19,873 nt of DNA from Anaerolineaceae bacterium. Lineage in GTDB: Bacteria; Chloroflexota; Anaerolineae; Anaerolineales; Anaerolineaceae. Below the pieces are notes generated by a model that was not told the origin of the DNA, searched no databases, and saw only the letters and a program-made list of their open reading frames with translations. Within the stretch, counting starts at the first letter, position 1. Every line of letters begins with the position of its first letter. The DNA lies in assembly GCA_027348305.1 (NCBI GenBank), contig DAIEPS010000009.1:1-19873 (forward strand), given 5' to 3'. Shown piece by piece: positions 1 through 6,456 of this stretch. Position numbers and translations under genes: made by a program.

Positions 1-83
1 AGCACCAGATATTCATGTGACTGACGTGACATTTCATATCCTAATAAGTTCTTGGTAACTGGTTTAAATAGTCCTCTGGTATG

Positions 84-111
84 TTGAAATTCCAAATAAA
101 CTGTCTAAAAT
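84..111 (+). promoter_or_regulatory. Putative sigma-70-type promoter of the small membrane protein gene
   Basis: A TTGAAA box at 84-89 and a TAAAAT box at 106-111 are separated by 16 bp, a good match to a vegetative promoter. Transcription would start near 118, giving a leader of about 37 nt that contains the AGGAG ribosome site at 141-145. Identified by eye only. Confidence 0.5.
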
Positions 112-154
112 ATATAGTAGAGCATTCAAGAAGTAATTTAGGAGATGAAAAATC

Positions 155-442
155 ATGTCCGCTACTTCGAATTATTCTGTTTCGCAATCTCATGTAATCT
201 ATAAAGTGGCTGCTGCTTTCGCCTTTATGTTAAGTATTGCCGTGGGGGGATTCTTCCCGATATTCGCCATTCCCTGGATGTTTTTTGTGGCTTATCTTGG
301 ACTCGATTATCGAAAAGAACTCAAGGGCAGTTTTTTATGGGAAGTTGAACAGGGATTGATGCTGGCAGCGATAGTGCTAGGGGCGGCTATTTTTGTGGTA
401 CTCGGTTTTGTCTTACCATGGACGTCCAAACCGTTGAGGTGA
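155..442 (+). CDS. Small two-helix membrane protein of unknown function
   Basis: 95 residues, not recognised as a named family. After a short polar N-terminus there is a first hydrophobic block (about residues 17-48, broken by Gly and Pro, so possibly a hairpin or one long helix). A charged stretch follows around residues 51-66 (DYRKELKG, then WEVEQG), then a second hydrophobic helix (about 68-88) and a short SKPLR end. The ATG is preceded by TAGGAGATGAAAAATC, a good Shine-Dalgarno at suitable spacing, and by a plausible promoter at 84-111. The gene stands alone: a palindromic repeat starts 5 bp after its stop. The start and membrane nature are well supported; the function is unknown. Confidence 0.7.
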   Translation: MSATSNYSVSQSHVIYKVAAAFAFMLSIAVGGFFPIFAIPWMFFVAYLGLDYRKELKGSFLWEVEQGLMLAAIVLGAAIFVVLGFVLPWTSKPLR

Positions 443-446
443 AACT

Positions 447-521
447 GTCATTGCGAACCCCGCCAAGTTTACTTACAAAAGGAACTATGAACGTACGGGG
501 TGAAGCAATCCCCAACACGGC
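447..521 (+). repeat. Dispersed palindromic repeat, copy A (short form)
   Basis: Begins GTCATTGCGAACCCCGCC and ends CGGGGTGAAGCAATCCCC followed by AACACGG, with about 30 variable bases between the CCCCG and CGGGG arms. It matches the copies at 874-986, 996-1085 and 15416-15529 but lies in the opposite orientation and lacks their internal C-rich/G-rich hairpin. It sits between the small membrane protein gene and the GIY-YIG gene, ending 26 bp before the latter's ATG. Confidence 0.7.
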
Positions 522-547
522 ATTTAATTTTGGATATAGAATTAAGT

Positions 548-859
548 ATGCAAGGCACTTATCATGTTTATATTCTCACCAACAAATACAACACCGTCCT
601 CTATACTGGAGTGACAAGTGATATTTACAACCGGGTTCTCGAACACACTGATAAAGTGTATTCAGGATTTACTTCAAAGTACAACGTCCACAAGTTGGTG
701 TATTTCGAAGGGTTTGAGGATATCAATCAAGCGATTGCCAGAGAAAACCTGATTAAGGCAGGCTCCAGGCAAAAGAAACTTGACTTAATCAATTCAATGA
801 ATCCCAACTGGGAAGATTTGTGGGAAAAGGAATTTGGAGAAAATCACAAAGCCATCTAG
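548..859 (+). CDS. Single-domain GIY-YIG endonuclease family protein
   Basis: 103 residues, the normal size for the small stand-alone GIY-YIG (UPF0213/YhbQ-like) proteins. The domain fills the whole chain. YHVYILTN (residues 5-12) stands for the GIY strand and LYTGVTSD (18-25) for the YIG strand. Arg29 in YNRVLEH is the expected catalytic arginine, and ARENLIKAGSR (about 64-74) carries the metal-binding Glu and following basic residues. A GTG 48 bp upstream (500) is in frame, but it lies inside repeat copy A and adds residues unlike the family, so the ATG at 548 is chosen. No clear Shine-Dalgarno precedes it; a TATAGA box 7 bp before the ATG might indicate a leaderless message. Family members are poorly characterised; structure-specific DNA cleavage is inferred. 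The gene is flanked by inverted copies of a palindromic repeat. Confidence 0.85.
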   Translation: MQGTYHVYILTNKYNTVLYTGVTSDIYNRVLEHTDKVYSGFTSKYNVHKLVYFEGFEDINQAIARENLIKAGSRQKKLDLINSMNPNWEDLWEKEFGENHKAI

Positions 860-873
860 ATTTTATGATCTTT

Positions 874-986
874 GTTGGGGATTCCCCTACGGGGACTATG
901 TGCCACGCCCCGACGGTCCTCGATTCGTTTAGACAAATATTGCGGGGCTCGCAACACCTGCACTGGCAGCATGTGCTAGTGTGACA
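874..986 (-). repeat. Dispersed palindromic repeat, copy B (long form)
   Basis: Read on the minus strand: a tail module (TGTCACACTAGCACATGCTG onward), then GCGAGCCCCGCA, a variable core of about 30 bases, CGGGGCG, a small hairpin (CCCC-TAC-GGGG at 884-894 on plus) and AATCCCCAACA. It begins 14 bp after the stop of the GIY-YIG gene and is inverted relative to copy A on the other side. The tail module is shared with the elements at 1098-1138 and 15490-15529. Confidence 0.75.
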
Positions 987-995
987 GTTGATCGG

Positions 996-1085
996 TGTTG
1001 GGGATTCCTCCTTCGGAGGACATTGTGCTTCGCCCCGACATTCCTTGCTCATATATGGACTGATTTTGCGGGGCTCGCAATGACA
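996..1085 (-). repeat. Dispersed palindromic repeat, copy C
   Basis: Same arms as copy B, with GTCATTGCGAGCCCCGC and CGGGGCGAAGCACAATG on the minus strand. The internal hairpin is TCCTCC-TTC-GGAGGA (1006-1020). Compared with CCCCC/GGGGG in the copy at 15.4 kb, the T in one arm is matched by an A in the other, so the stem is kept. The variable core is unrelated in sequence to that of the other copies. This copy has the plain GTCATTGCGAG end instead of the tail module. Confidence 0.75.
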
Positions 1086-1097
1086 TAATTACTTGCT

Positions 1098-1138
1098 GGC
1101 TCGCAACACCTGTACTGGCAGCATGTGCTAGTGTGACA
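1098..1138 (-). repeat. Isolated tail module of the palindromic repeat (copy E)
   Basis: Forty-one bases nearly identical to the tail of copy B (GGCTCGCAACACCTG, then TGGCAGCATGTGCTAGTG, on plus; one C/T difference), without the core or hairpin. It ends 7 bp before the stop codon of the RsmI-like gene. It looks like a partial duplication of copy B. Confidence 0.7.
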
Positions 1139-1144
1139 AGCACG

Positions 1145-1819
1145 CTAATTCCCGACGATCATGATGAATTCACCTTTACGCGGACCGATCTGCTTGCGAA
1201 CGGTTTCAGCTTCACCGCGGTAGACAGTTTCGGTGGGCAGGGTCATGTCATAACCCACGGTCACCCAGATGGTTTTGCCGAAGACTTTGATCACATCATC
1301 CAGCAGGGCGCCGAGACGGTAGGGGGTATCCATGAGTACAACGGGGATGCGCAGGGTGCGGTAGCGGGTTAACTCAGACCGGCGTTTATCGGGGTCACGA
1401 TTAAGGAAACCTGCGAACACGAAACGTCCCATCTTGAAGTCGAGCACAGAGAGCGCCGCCATCAGCGAGGAAGCTCCTGGGATAGGTGATACGGTGACGC
1501 CCGAACTGGACGCCAGTTGGATCAGGTAGGAACCCGGATCGGAAAAGACAGGCGTGCCGCAATCCGAGATCATGGCCAGGCTTTGCCCGTTAAGGAGCCG
1601 CACCAGCAGGTCCGCGGCAGATTCTTCTTCATTATGTTCGTTGAGCAGGGCGAGTTCCTTGCCCTCGATGCCCAGCTTTTTCAACAAAGTGCTGCCTGGT
1701 TTGGCTTCTTCACAAACCACGGCATTCACGGATTTTAAGATCTCAATGGCACGCAGGGTGATATCCCCGTCATTGCCGATGGGTGTCGCCACCACGTAAA
1801 GTGTTCCAAAGGTTTTCAT
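1145..1819 (-). CDS. RsmI-like SAM-dependent methyltransferase (COG0313), short variant
   Basis: 224 residues of the tetrapyrrole-methylase superfamily, closest to RsmI, which 2'-O-methylates C1402 of 16S rRNA. Visible family blocks are GTLYVVATPIGNDGDITLRA at the N-terminus, AMISDCGTPVFSDPG (the SAM-site Gly-rich loop), SPIPGASSLMAALS, RFVFAGFL and the C-terminal GEFIMIVGN. It differs from canonical RsmI: the usual CEDTRxT motif reads CEEAKPGST, the FYESPHRL motif reads LMDTPYRL, and the C-terminal extension of about 50-60 residues is absent. It may be a distinct COG0313 subgroup with a different substrate, so no symbol is given. The ATG at 1819 has AAAGGA 7 bp upstream; a TTG 27 bp further up lacks support. 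Divergent from murJ; a TATAAT at 1853-1858 is its likely -10. Confidence 0.85.
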   Translation of the reverse strand: MKTFGTLYVVATPIGNDGDITLRAIEILKSVNAVVCEEAKPGSTLLKKLGIEGKELALLNEHNEEESAADLLVRLLNGQSLAMISDCGTPVFSDPGSYLIQLASSSGVTVSPIPGASSLMAALSVLDFKMGRFVFAGFLNRDPDKRRSELTRYRTLRIPVVLMDTPYRLGALLDDVIKVFGKTIWVTVGYDMTLPTETVYRGEAETVRKQIGPRKGEFIMIVGN

Positions 1820-1852
1820 GTGTGTTCCTTTCGTGTTCGGAAACAATTGTAC

Positions 1853-1858
1853 ATTATA
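1853..1858 (-). promoter_or_regulatory. Putative -10 box of the RsmI-like gene
   Basis: A perfect TATAAT on the minus strand, placing the start of transcription about 25 nt before the ATG at 1819. No TTGACA-like -35 is visible; the -35 zone (about 1874-1881) falls inside a heptamer tandem repeat. Confidence 0.4.
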
Positions 1859-1865
1859 AACGTTG

Positions 1866-1890
1866 GAGAACAGAGAACAGAGAACAGAGA
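1866..1890. repeat. Heptamer tandem repeat (GAGAACA)3.6
   Basis: Three perfect GAGAACA units followed by GAGA. Beyond a short gap, TTCGTAA-TTCGTAT-TTTGCGA (1898-1918) continues with the same 7-bp period but another sequence. It lies in the spacer between the divergent RsmI-like and murJ genes, over the predicted -35 region of the former. Confidence 0.75.
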
Positions 1891-2092
1891 GTTATATTTC
1901 GTAATTCGTATTTTGCGAATTGTGGAATCTGTCTTGCGTAAAATTTTCACGATCTATTTAATGCAATGCTTTGGTATGGCCTTTCTGAAAATATAAATAA
2001 TCTGCAAAATTCTTTGAAAAAGTAATATATTACATTCCAATTTTCTTCAGGGCCATGCTATGATTAACCCACTTTCAAAAAAAGGTGGAGTG

Positions 2093-3631
2093 ATGAAATT
2101 CTCAAAACTATCCAAGGTTTCGCTATTACTGGCCGGCATGTTCTTTCTGGATAAGGTGCTGGCTTTTGTACGTCAAATTCTGATCGCGCGTCAATTCGGC
2201 CTGTCACCCGAACTGGATGCCTTCAATGTGGCCAACAACATCCCGGACCTGCTGTTTGCGTTGATCTCGGGCGGCGCGCTGGCCATCGCCTTCATCCCCG
2301 TGCTGACACAGGTGCTCACCCGCGACGGACAGGCGCCCGCGTGGAAGCTCTTCAGCCGCATCGCCAACCTGGCGTTTATTGTAACTGCAGGGTTGGCTCT
2401 GATCGTGGCGATCTTCGCCGGCAGCATGGTTCGCGCCGAGATCGGCATCGCCCCCGGCTTTACAACCTTGCAGCAAGACCTGGTGATCAAATTGATGCGC
2501 ATGAACCTGATCGCCACCCTGATCTTCTCGATCAGCGGATTGGTGATGGCCGGTCTGCAGGCCAACCAGCATTTTCTTTTACCGGCTTTGGCTCCCATTT
2601 TCTACAATGTCGGCCAGATCATCGGCGTGACCATTCTCTCGCCTGAAAAGGGGTACACACTCGGCCCCATCACCCTGCCAGCGTTCGGGTTGGGCGTCCA
2701 GGGGCTGGTTTATGGCGTGATCATCGGTGCGGTGCTGCACCTGGCCATCCAGATCCCGGGGCTGGTCAAATATAACTTCAAGTGGATCCCGAGCCTGGAC
2801 CTGAAGAATGAGGATGTGCGCAAGGTGATCCGCCTGATGGGTCCGCGTTTGGTGACCATGTTTATGATCCAGCTCATTTTCATCGTGCGCGACAACCTGG
2901 CCTCCCGCCTGGCTGCAGGTGCGGTGACTTCACTGACCTACGGTTGGATGATCCAGCAGGTGCCTGAAACGCTGATCGGCACGGCCATCGGCACCGCCTT
3001 GCTGCCCACACTCTCGGAACATTTTTCCACGGATCAGAAAGCCGCCTTCTCTGAAACCATCCAGAAAGCACTCAAGGTGCTGATGGCGCTGACATTGCCC
3101 ATCGCGGCCACGCTGGCCATAGGATTGAAACCCTTGCTGGGGCTGGCTTTTGACTTCGGTGTGGACGGCACGCGGCTCTTGAGCTGGGTGACCGCGGGCT
3201 TTTTACTCGGGCTGCTCGGCCATTCGCTCAAGGAAGTCGGTGCGCGTTCATTCTACGCCCGGCAAAACGCCATCATCCCATTAATTACCGCAGGCATTAA
3301 CCTAGCACTATACGCATTAATTGGCTCCCTGCTTTACAAACCCCTTGGCGCGGCCGGGATTGCACTCACCGACTCGCTGGTCTTCACGCTTGAAGCCGTG
3401 CTTCTGCTGGTTCTGCTCAACCGCAAGATGATGCCTGCCATCAAACTGGATTCCACCTGGGTGAGAGCCTTGCTGGCTGCCGTGACAGCCGGCCTGGTAA
3501 CCTGGGGAAGCCTGGCCTTTTTATCCACGAGAGTGCATCCGCTGATCGCGGAAACGGTACCCATGATTCTAGGCGTAACCGCATCCCTGCCCTGGATCAG
3601 GCGCGAATTGCGCCTCTTATTAAAGCTGTAA
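2093..3631 (+). CDS. murJ: MurJ-type lipid II flippase
   Basis: 512 residues, the usual size of MurJ (MOP/MATE-like superfamily). It moves undecaprenyl-linked lipid II across the cytoplasmic membrane for peptidoglycan synthesis. The N-terminal signature is clear: FVRQILIARQFG (Arg27 and Arg33, in the region of the essential arginines of characterised MurJ), ELDAFNVANNIPDLLFA, then GGALAIAFIPVL. The rest is a chain of about 13-14 hydrophobic segments with short polar loops; a conserved Arg-containing loop, MGPRLVTMF, lies near residue 262. The ATG at 2093 follows AAAGGTGGAG directly; an in-frame ATG at 2060 has no ribosome site. The 5' spacer of 273 bp is shared with the RsmI-like gene. The next gene follows on the same strand after 45 bp but seems to have its own -10 box. 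Confidence 0.93.
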   Translation: MKFSKLSKVSLLLAGMFFLDKVLAFVRQILIARQFGLSPELDAFNVANNIPDLLFALISGGALAIAFIPVLTQVLTRDGQAPAWKLFSRIANLAFIVTAGLALIVAIFAGSMVRAEIGIAPGFTTLQQDLVIKLMRMNLIATLIFSISGLVMAGLQANQHFLLPALAPIFYNVGQIIGVTILSPEKGYTLGPITLPAFGLGVQGLVYGVIIGAVLHLAIQIPGLVKYNFKWIPSLDLKNEDVRKVIRLMGPRLVTMFMIQLIFIVRDNLASRLAAGAVTSLTYGWMIQQVPETLIGTAIGTALLPTLSEHFSTDQKAAFSETIQKALKVLMALTLPIAATLAIGLKPLLGLAFDFGVDGTRLLSWVTAGFLLGLLGHSLKEVGARSFYARQNAIIPLITAGINLALYALIGSLLYKPLGAAGIALTDSLVFTLEAVLLLVLLNRKMMPAIKLDSTWVRALLAAVTAGLVTWGSLAFLSTRVHPLIAETVPMILGVTASLPWIRRELRLLLKL

Positions 3632-3663
3632 GTAAATTCAAATCGGAAGACAATCAATTACGG

Positions 3664-3669
3664 TATAAT
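3664..3669 (+). promoter_or_regulatory. TATAAT box 7 bp before an ATG: possible leaderless promoter
   Basis: CGGTATAATTATCGCC directly precedes the ATG at 3677. A -10 here would put the first transcribed base at or next to the A of the start codon. No Shine-Dalgarno is present, which agrees with leaderless initiation. No convincing -35 box is visible. Confidence 0.4.
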
Positions 3670-3676
3670 TATCGCC

Positions 3677-4912
3677 ATGCCAAAAAAGAACCTATCTGAA
3701 AACGAAAACATTGAATCCACGCCAGAAGAGACCAGACCGGTCAAAACTGGCAGGAAGGTATTTAAAGACAAAGCACCCGAGATCTATACGGATGCCAACA
3801 CTTTGGATGCCACCGTCCCCGTAAAAGTCAAAACCAGGAAACCTGCGGCCAAACCACAGGAAGTTGAGATGGAAACACCTGTCTCAGCGGATGAATCCAT
3901 GAAAACCAGTGCTGAGAGCAAACCGGTTAAAGTACACCGCGCGAAATGGGTCTGGTTGGGAATTCTGATCATCATTGTGATCACGGCTATTGGAGCAGGG
4001 ATTGGTTACAGTACTGCAATGAAAGCCAGGTTTACCGCAGAAACCAATCAACGACTTGAGTTGGCTACGACCAGTTATGTGAAAGCTGAACGGGATATTG
4101 CCAACGGCGACCTGAATATGGCCAGCCAGCGTCTTCAATACATCATGACCATCTACCCAGAGTACCCGGGGTTGGAAGATAAACTCAAAGAAGTTCTGAC
4201 AGCCATTGCCCTCGCCAATCCGGATGCCAGCGCCGCTGTGGTCACCCCTGAAGCTGCTTTTACACCCGTGGCGACTCAAAATACCACTGAACTAAGTGTT
4301 TTGTTTACACAAGCACAGAATCAACAGGCTGCCAGTGACTGGAAGGGTTTGCTGGATACGGTCAACAAACTGCGCGACATCGATCCGAGTTATGAAGCGT
4401 TAAAAGTCGACGGATTCTATTTTCTTGCCCTGCGCAATAACGGCATCGCTAAGATCAATTCCGGCCATCTTGAAGTTGGATTGTATTATTTTGCAATGGC
4501 AGCAAAGATTGCCCCGTTGGATGGAGAAGCCCTGGGGCTCGCAGCCAGTGCAAGAGCGTACCTCGAAGCCGAATCGTATTTCGGGATCGACTATTACAAA
4601 TCCACCGAATTGCTGGCTGAAGTTGCCAAGCAAAACCCCAATATGCTGGATGTCTCAGGTTATACAGCCAAACAACGCTATGTTGATTCCATGCGAGGCA
4701 TTGGCGATGTTCTTATGGCTAACCTGGATTACTGCAATGCCGCCGTCCAATACGCGGCTGCCAGGGATATACTTTCATCGGAGGAAGTGCTCGCGCAGGT
4801 TCAAAAAGCAGAAGATTATTGCGCGAATCCCCCCGTCCTGCCCACCCCCACATTGGATCCGAACATACCCGCGCCCACCGCAACCCCGGATTCGTATAAT
4901 CCAAATGGGTAA
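3677..4912 (+). CDS. Membrane-anchored protein with TPR-like repeats and Thr/Pro-rich tail
   Basis: 411 residues, not a named family that I recognise. Residues 1-90 are polar, Lys/Glu/Pro/Thr-rich and probably cytoplasmic. Residues 91-113 (WVWLGILIIIVITAIGAG region) form one transmembrane helix. The remainder, likely outside the membrane, is helical, with TPR-like units (for example ERDIANGDLNMASQRLQYI near 138-156, and units around 260-300 and 335-380). The chain ends in LPTPTLDPN and PAPTATP, the disordered Thr/Pro tail style of Chloroflexota surface proteins. Two cysteines (YCNAA and DYCANPP) lie close to the C-terminus and might pair. The gene follows murJ by 45 bp, lacks a ribosome site and has a TATAAT box 7 bp before the ATG. 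It ends at a strong terminator. A scaffold role near the envelope is possible but unproven. Confidence 0.75.
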   Translation: MPKKNLSENENIESTPEETRPVKTGRKVFKDKAPEIYTDANTLDATVPVKVKTRKPAAKPQEVEMETPVSADESMKTSAESKPVKVHRAKWVWLGILIIIVITAIGAGIGYSTAMKARFTAETNQRLELATTSYVKAERDIANGDLNMASQRLQYIMTIYPEYPGLEDKLKEVLTAIALANPDASAAVVTPEAAFTPVATQNTTELSVLFTQAQNQQAASDWKGLLDTVNKLRDIDPSYEALKVDGFYFLALRNNGIAKINSGHLEVGLYYFAMAAKIAPLDGEALGLAASARAYLEAESYFGIDYYKSTELLAEVAKQNPNMLDVSGYTAKQRYVDSMRGIGDVLMANLDYCNAAVQYAAARDILSSEEVLAQVQKAEDYCANPPVLPTPTLDPNIPAPTATPDSYNPNG

Positions 4913-4935
4913 CAGTGACTTAATGATATAGAACC

Positions 4936-4968
4936 AACCTCCGCAAATTGAAATCTGCGGAGGTTTTT
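4936..4968 (+). terminator. Rho-independent terminator
   Basis: A 10-bp perfect stem, AACCTCCGCA / TGCGGAGGTT, with a 10-nt loop is followed by a T run (4964-4968). It lies 24 bp after the stop of the TPR-like gene and is oriented to end its message. Confidence 0.85.
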
Positions 4969-4999
4969 GATTAAGTTATGAGTAAAACTAGTGCAAGAT

Positions 5000-5040
5000 T
5001 CCGATTTCTTATACAGAAATCGGAGCCTGATTAATTCAGG
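5000..5040. repeat. Two adjacent small inverted repeats in a convergent spacer
   Basis: TCCGATTTCT / AGAAATCGGA (5000-5009 and 5015-5024) has a 10-bp stem and 5-nt loop. CCTGA / TCAGG (5026-5030 and 5036-5040) follows directly. No T tract follows either. The spacer 4913-5124 between the convergent TPR-like and rimO genes holds these plus one terminator at each end, and no gene. Confidence 0.5.
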
Positions 5041-5089
5041 AACTGTATCCAGGTCAACAAAAACCGCGGGGGTCAATTAGTAAGGGCAG

Positions 5090-5119
5090 AAACCGGGAAT
5101 CTTTGAAGATTCCCGGTTT
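5090..5119 (-). terminator. Terminator hairpin after rimO (possibly bidirectional)
   Basis: A perfect stem of 13 bp, AAACCGGGAATCT / AGATTCCCGGTTT, with a 4-nt loop starts 5 bp beyond the rimO stop codon (5125-5127). The downstream T run on the minus strand is short (TTTC), so efficiency is uncertain. The symmetric A/T ends would let it act from either side. Confidence 0.65.
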
Positions 5120-5124
5120 GTATA

Positions 5125-6456
5125 TCAGGGTACAAGGCTGCCGGTCAGGTCGTGGGTCATGGCGCCGTTGATCAATACCGGAACCAGGCTCCCCACCTTA
5201 ATTTCGTTTTCGACGATCACCAGACCGTCGATTTCTGGTGCATCTCTGAAAGAGCGGCCTACGGATATGCCGTCGCCCTGTCCTTCGATCAACACGGTGA
5301 GGTGCTTGCCGATCCAGGCCTGGTTGCGCATCAAGGAGATGCTCTCCTGCAGGCTCATCAGCTCCTGCATGCGCGCCTGTTTGACCGTTTCAGGGACTGT
5401 GTCACCCAGGGGTTCGCTGCTGGTTCCCGGTTCAAACGAAAACGGAAATGCACCCACATGGTCGAACTGGATCTCACGCATGAAATCCAAAAGCATATTG
5501 AACTCAGCATCCGTTTCACCGGGATAGCCCACAATGAAGGTGGTGCGGATGGCCAGGCTTGGGATAGCCTTGCGCATCTTTTCGATGGTGCGGCGCACCC
5601 AATCCATATCGGCGGGGCGTTTCATGCGTTTGAGCACATCCGGTGAAGCGTGCTGCAAAGGGATGTCGAAATAGGGCAAGATCTGTTTTGAGGATGCCAT
5701 CAGACCGATCAGGCGGTCGGTGACGTAACCCGGATAAGAGTACAAGATCCTCACCCAGGGAACCTGTGGGATCTTGGGCAGCAAAGCTTCGAGCAGCGTG
5801 GAGAGCCCATCTTTCATCCCCAGGTCAACCCCATAATCGGTGGTATCCTGGGCGATCAAGATCAATTCCTTGATCCCTGAATCCTGAAGGATGGCCGCGT
5901 CTTCGAGGATGGCTTCCATGGGGCGGCTGACGGTTGTGCCTTTGATCAAAGGGATGGAGCAGAAAGCGCATGGTCTGCGGCAGCCATCCGCGATCTTGAG
6001 ATACGCGCTGGCACCCTGCACGGCTGCCCTGACCACTCCTTTTTCATCCCTGCCAACGGTGGCAGATTCGGGAATATGATATTGTGGAGCCCCCGCGTTC
6101 GACTCTTTCAACCCCTTTACGAGGTCGAGGATATCCATCCAGCGGCGGGTGCCGATGAAACCATCTATGCCGGGCACGGAATTTACAAGCAGTTCGCGAT
6201 AGCGTTCTGTCAGGCAGCCTGCGGCCACCAATAACTGGCCTGGTTTCTTTTTATCAGCAAGTTCGTGAAGTACCTCAATGGATTCCTGCCTGGCCGTTTG
6301 AATAAAACCGCAAGTGTTGACGATCAACAATTCAGCATGGTTGGGTTTTTCAACAGCCTGGTATCCGTCTTCTTCAAGCAATACTGCCATGGAATCTGAA
6401 TCCACGGTGTTCTTGGCGCAGCCCAAAGAGGCTAAATAGAAGGTATTCTTTTTCAT
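5125..6456 (-). CDS. rimO: Ribosomal protein S12 methylthiotransferase RimO
   Basis: 443 residues, normal RimO length. It is a radical-SAM iron-sulfur enzyme that adds a methylthio group to the conserved Asp of ribosomal protein S12. The N-terminal UPF0004 domain has its three cluster cysteines at C13 (SLGCAKNTVDS, the RimO form of this motif), C49 (NTCGF) and C81 (AGCLTERY). The radical-SAM motif CRRPCAFC supplies C159, C163 and C166. Further blocks are LYSYPGYV, PYFDIPLQHAS and TFIVGYPGETDAEF. A C-terminal TRAM domain (about 375-440) ends the chain. SLGCAKNTVDS and GCLTERY favour RimO over the tRNA enzyme MiaB. Its ATG overlaps the TGA of the RodZ-like gene (ATGA), so translation is probably coupled. 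Confidence 0.95.
   Translation of the reverse strand: MKKNTFYLASLGCAKNTVDSDSMAVLLEEDGYQAVEKPNHAELLIVNTCGFIQTARQESIEVLHELADKKKPGQLLVAAGCLTERYRELLVNSVPGIDGFIGTRRWMDILDLVKGLKESNAGAPQYHIPESATVGRDEKGVVRAAVQGASAYLKIADGCRRPCAFCSIPLIKGTTVSRPMEAILEDAAILQDSGIKELILIAQDTTDYGVDLGMKDGLSTLLEALLPKIPQVPWVRILYSYPGYVTDRLIGLMASSKQILPYFDIPLQHASPDVLKRMKRPADMDWVRRTIEKMRKAIPSLAIRTTFIVGYPGETDAEFNMLLDFMREIQFDHVGAFPFSFEPGTSSEPLGDTVPETVKQARMQELMSLQESISLMRNQAWIGKHLTVLIEGQGDGISVGRSFRDAPEIDGLVIVENEIKVGSLVPVLINGAMTHDLTGSLVP

Noticed and set aside
789..1052. 87-residue minus-strand reading frame with many cysteines
   Set aside because: It lies almost wholly inside repeat copies B and C and the end of the GIY-YIG gene. Its Cys/Pro content comes from the GC-rich palindromes.
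874..1138. CRISPR array
   Set aside because: Repeated units with variable middles suggested it. Copies are few, irregularly spaced, differ in length and orientation, and no cas gene is present.
2030..2064. murJ promoter from TTCCAA (2035-2040) and TATGAT (2059-2064)
   Set aside because: The -35 matches only three of six positions at 18 bp spacing, too weak to list in an AT-rich spacer.
5000..5040. Riboswitch or small RNA formed by two adjacent hairpins
   Set aside because: It lies in a convergent spacer with no downstream gene to control, no promoter and no conserved riboswitch core that I can see.
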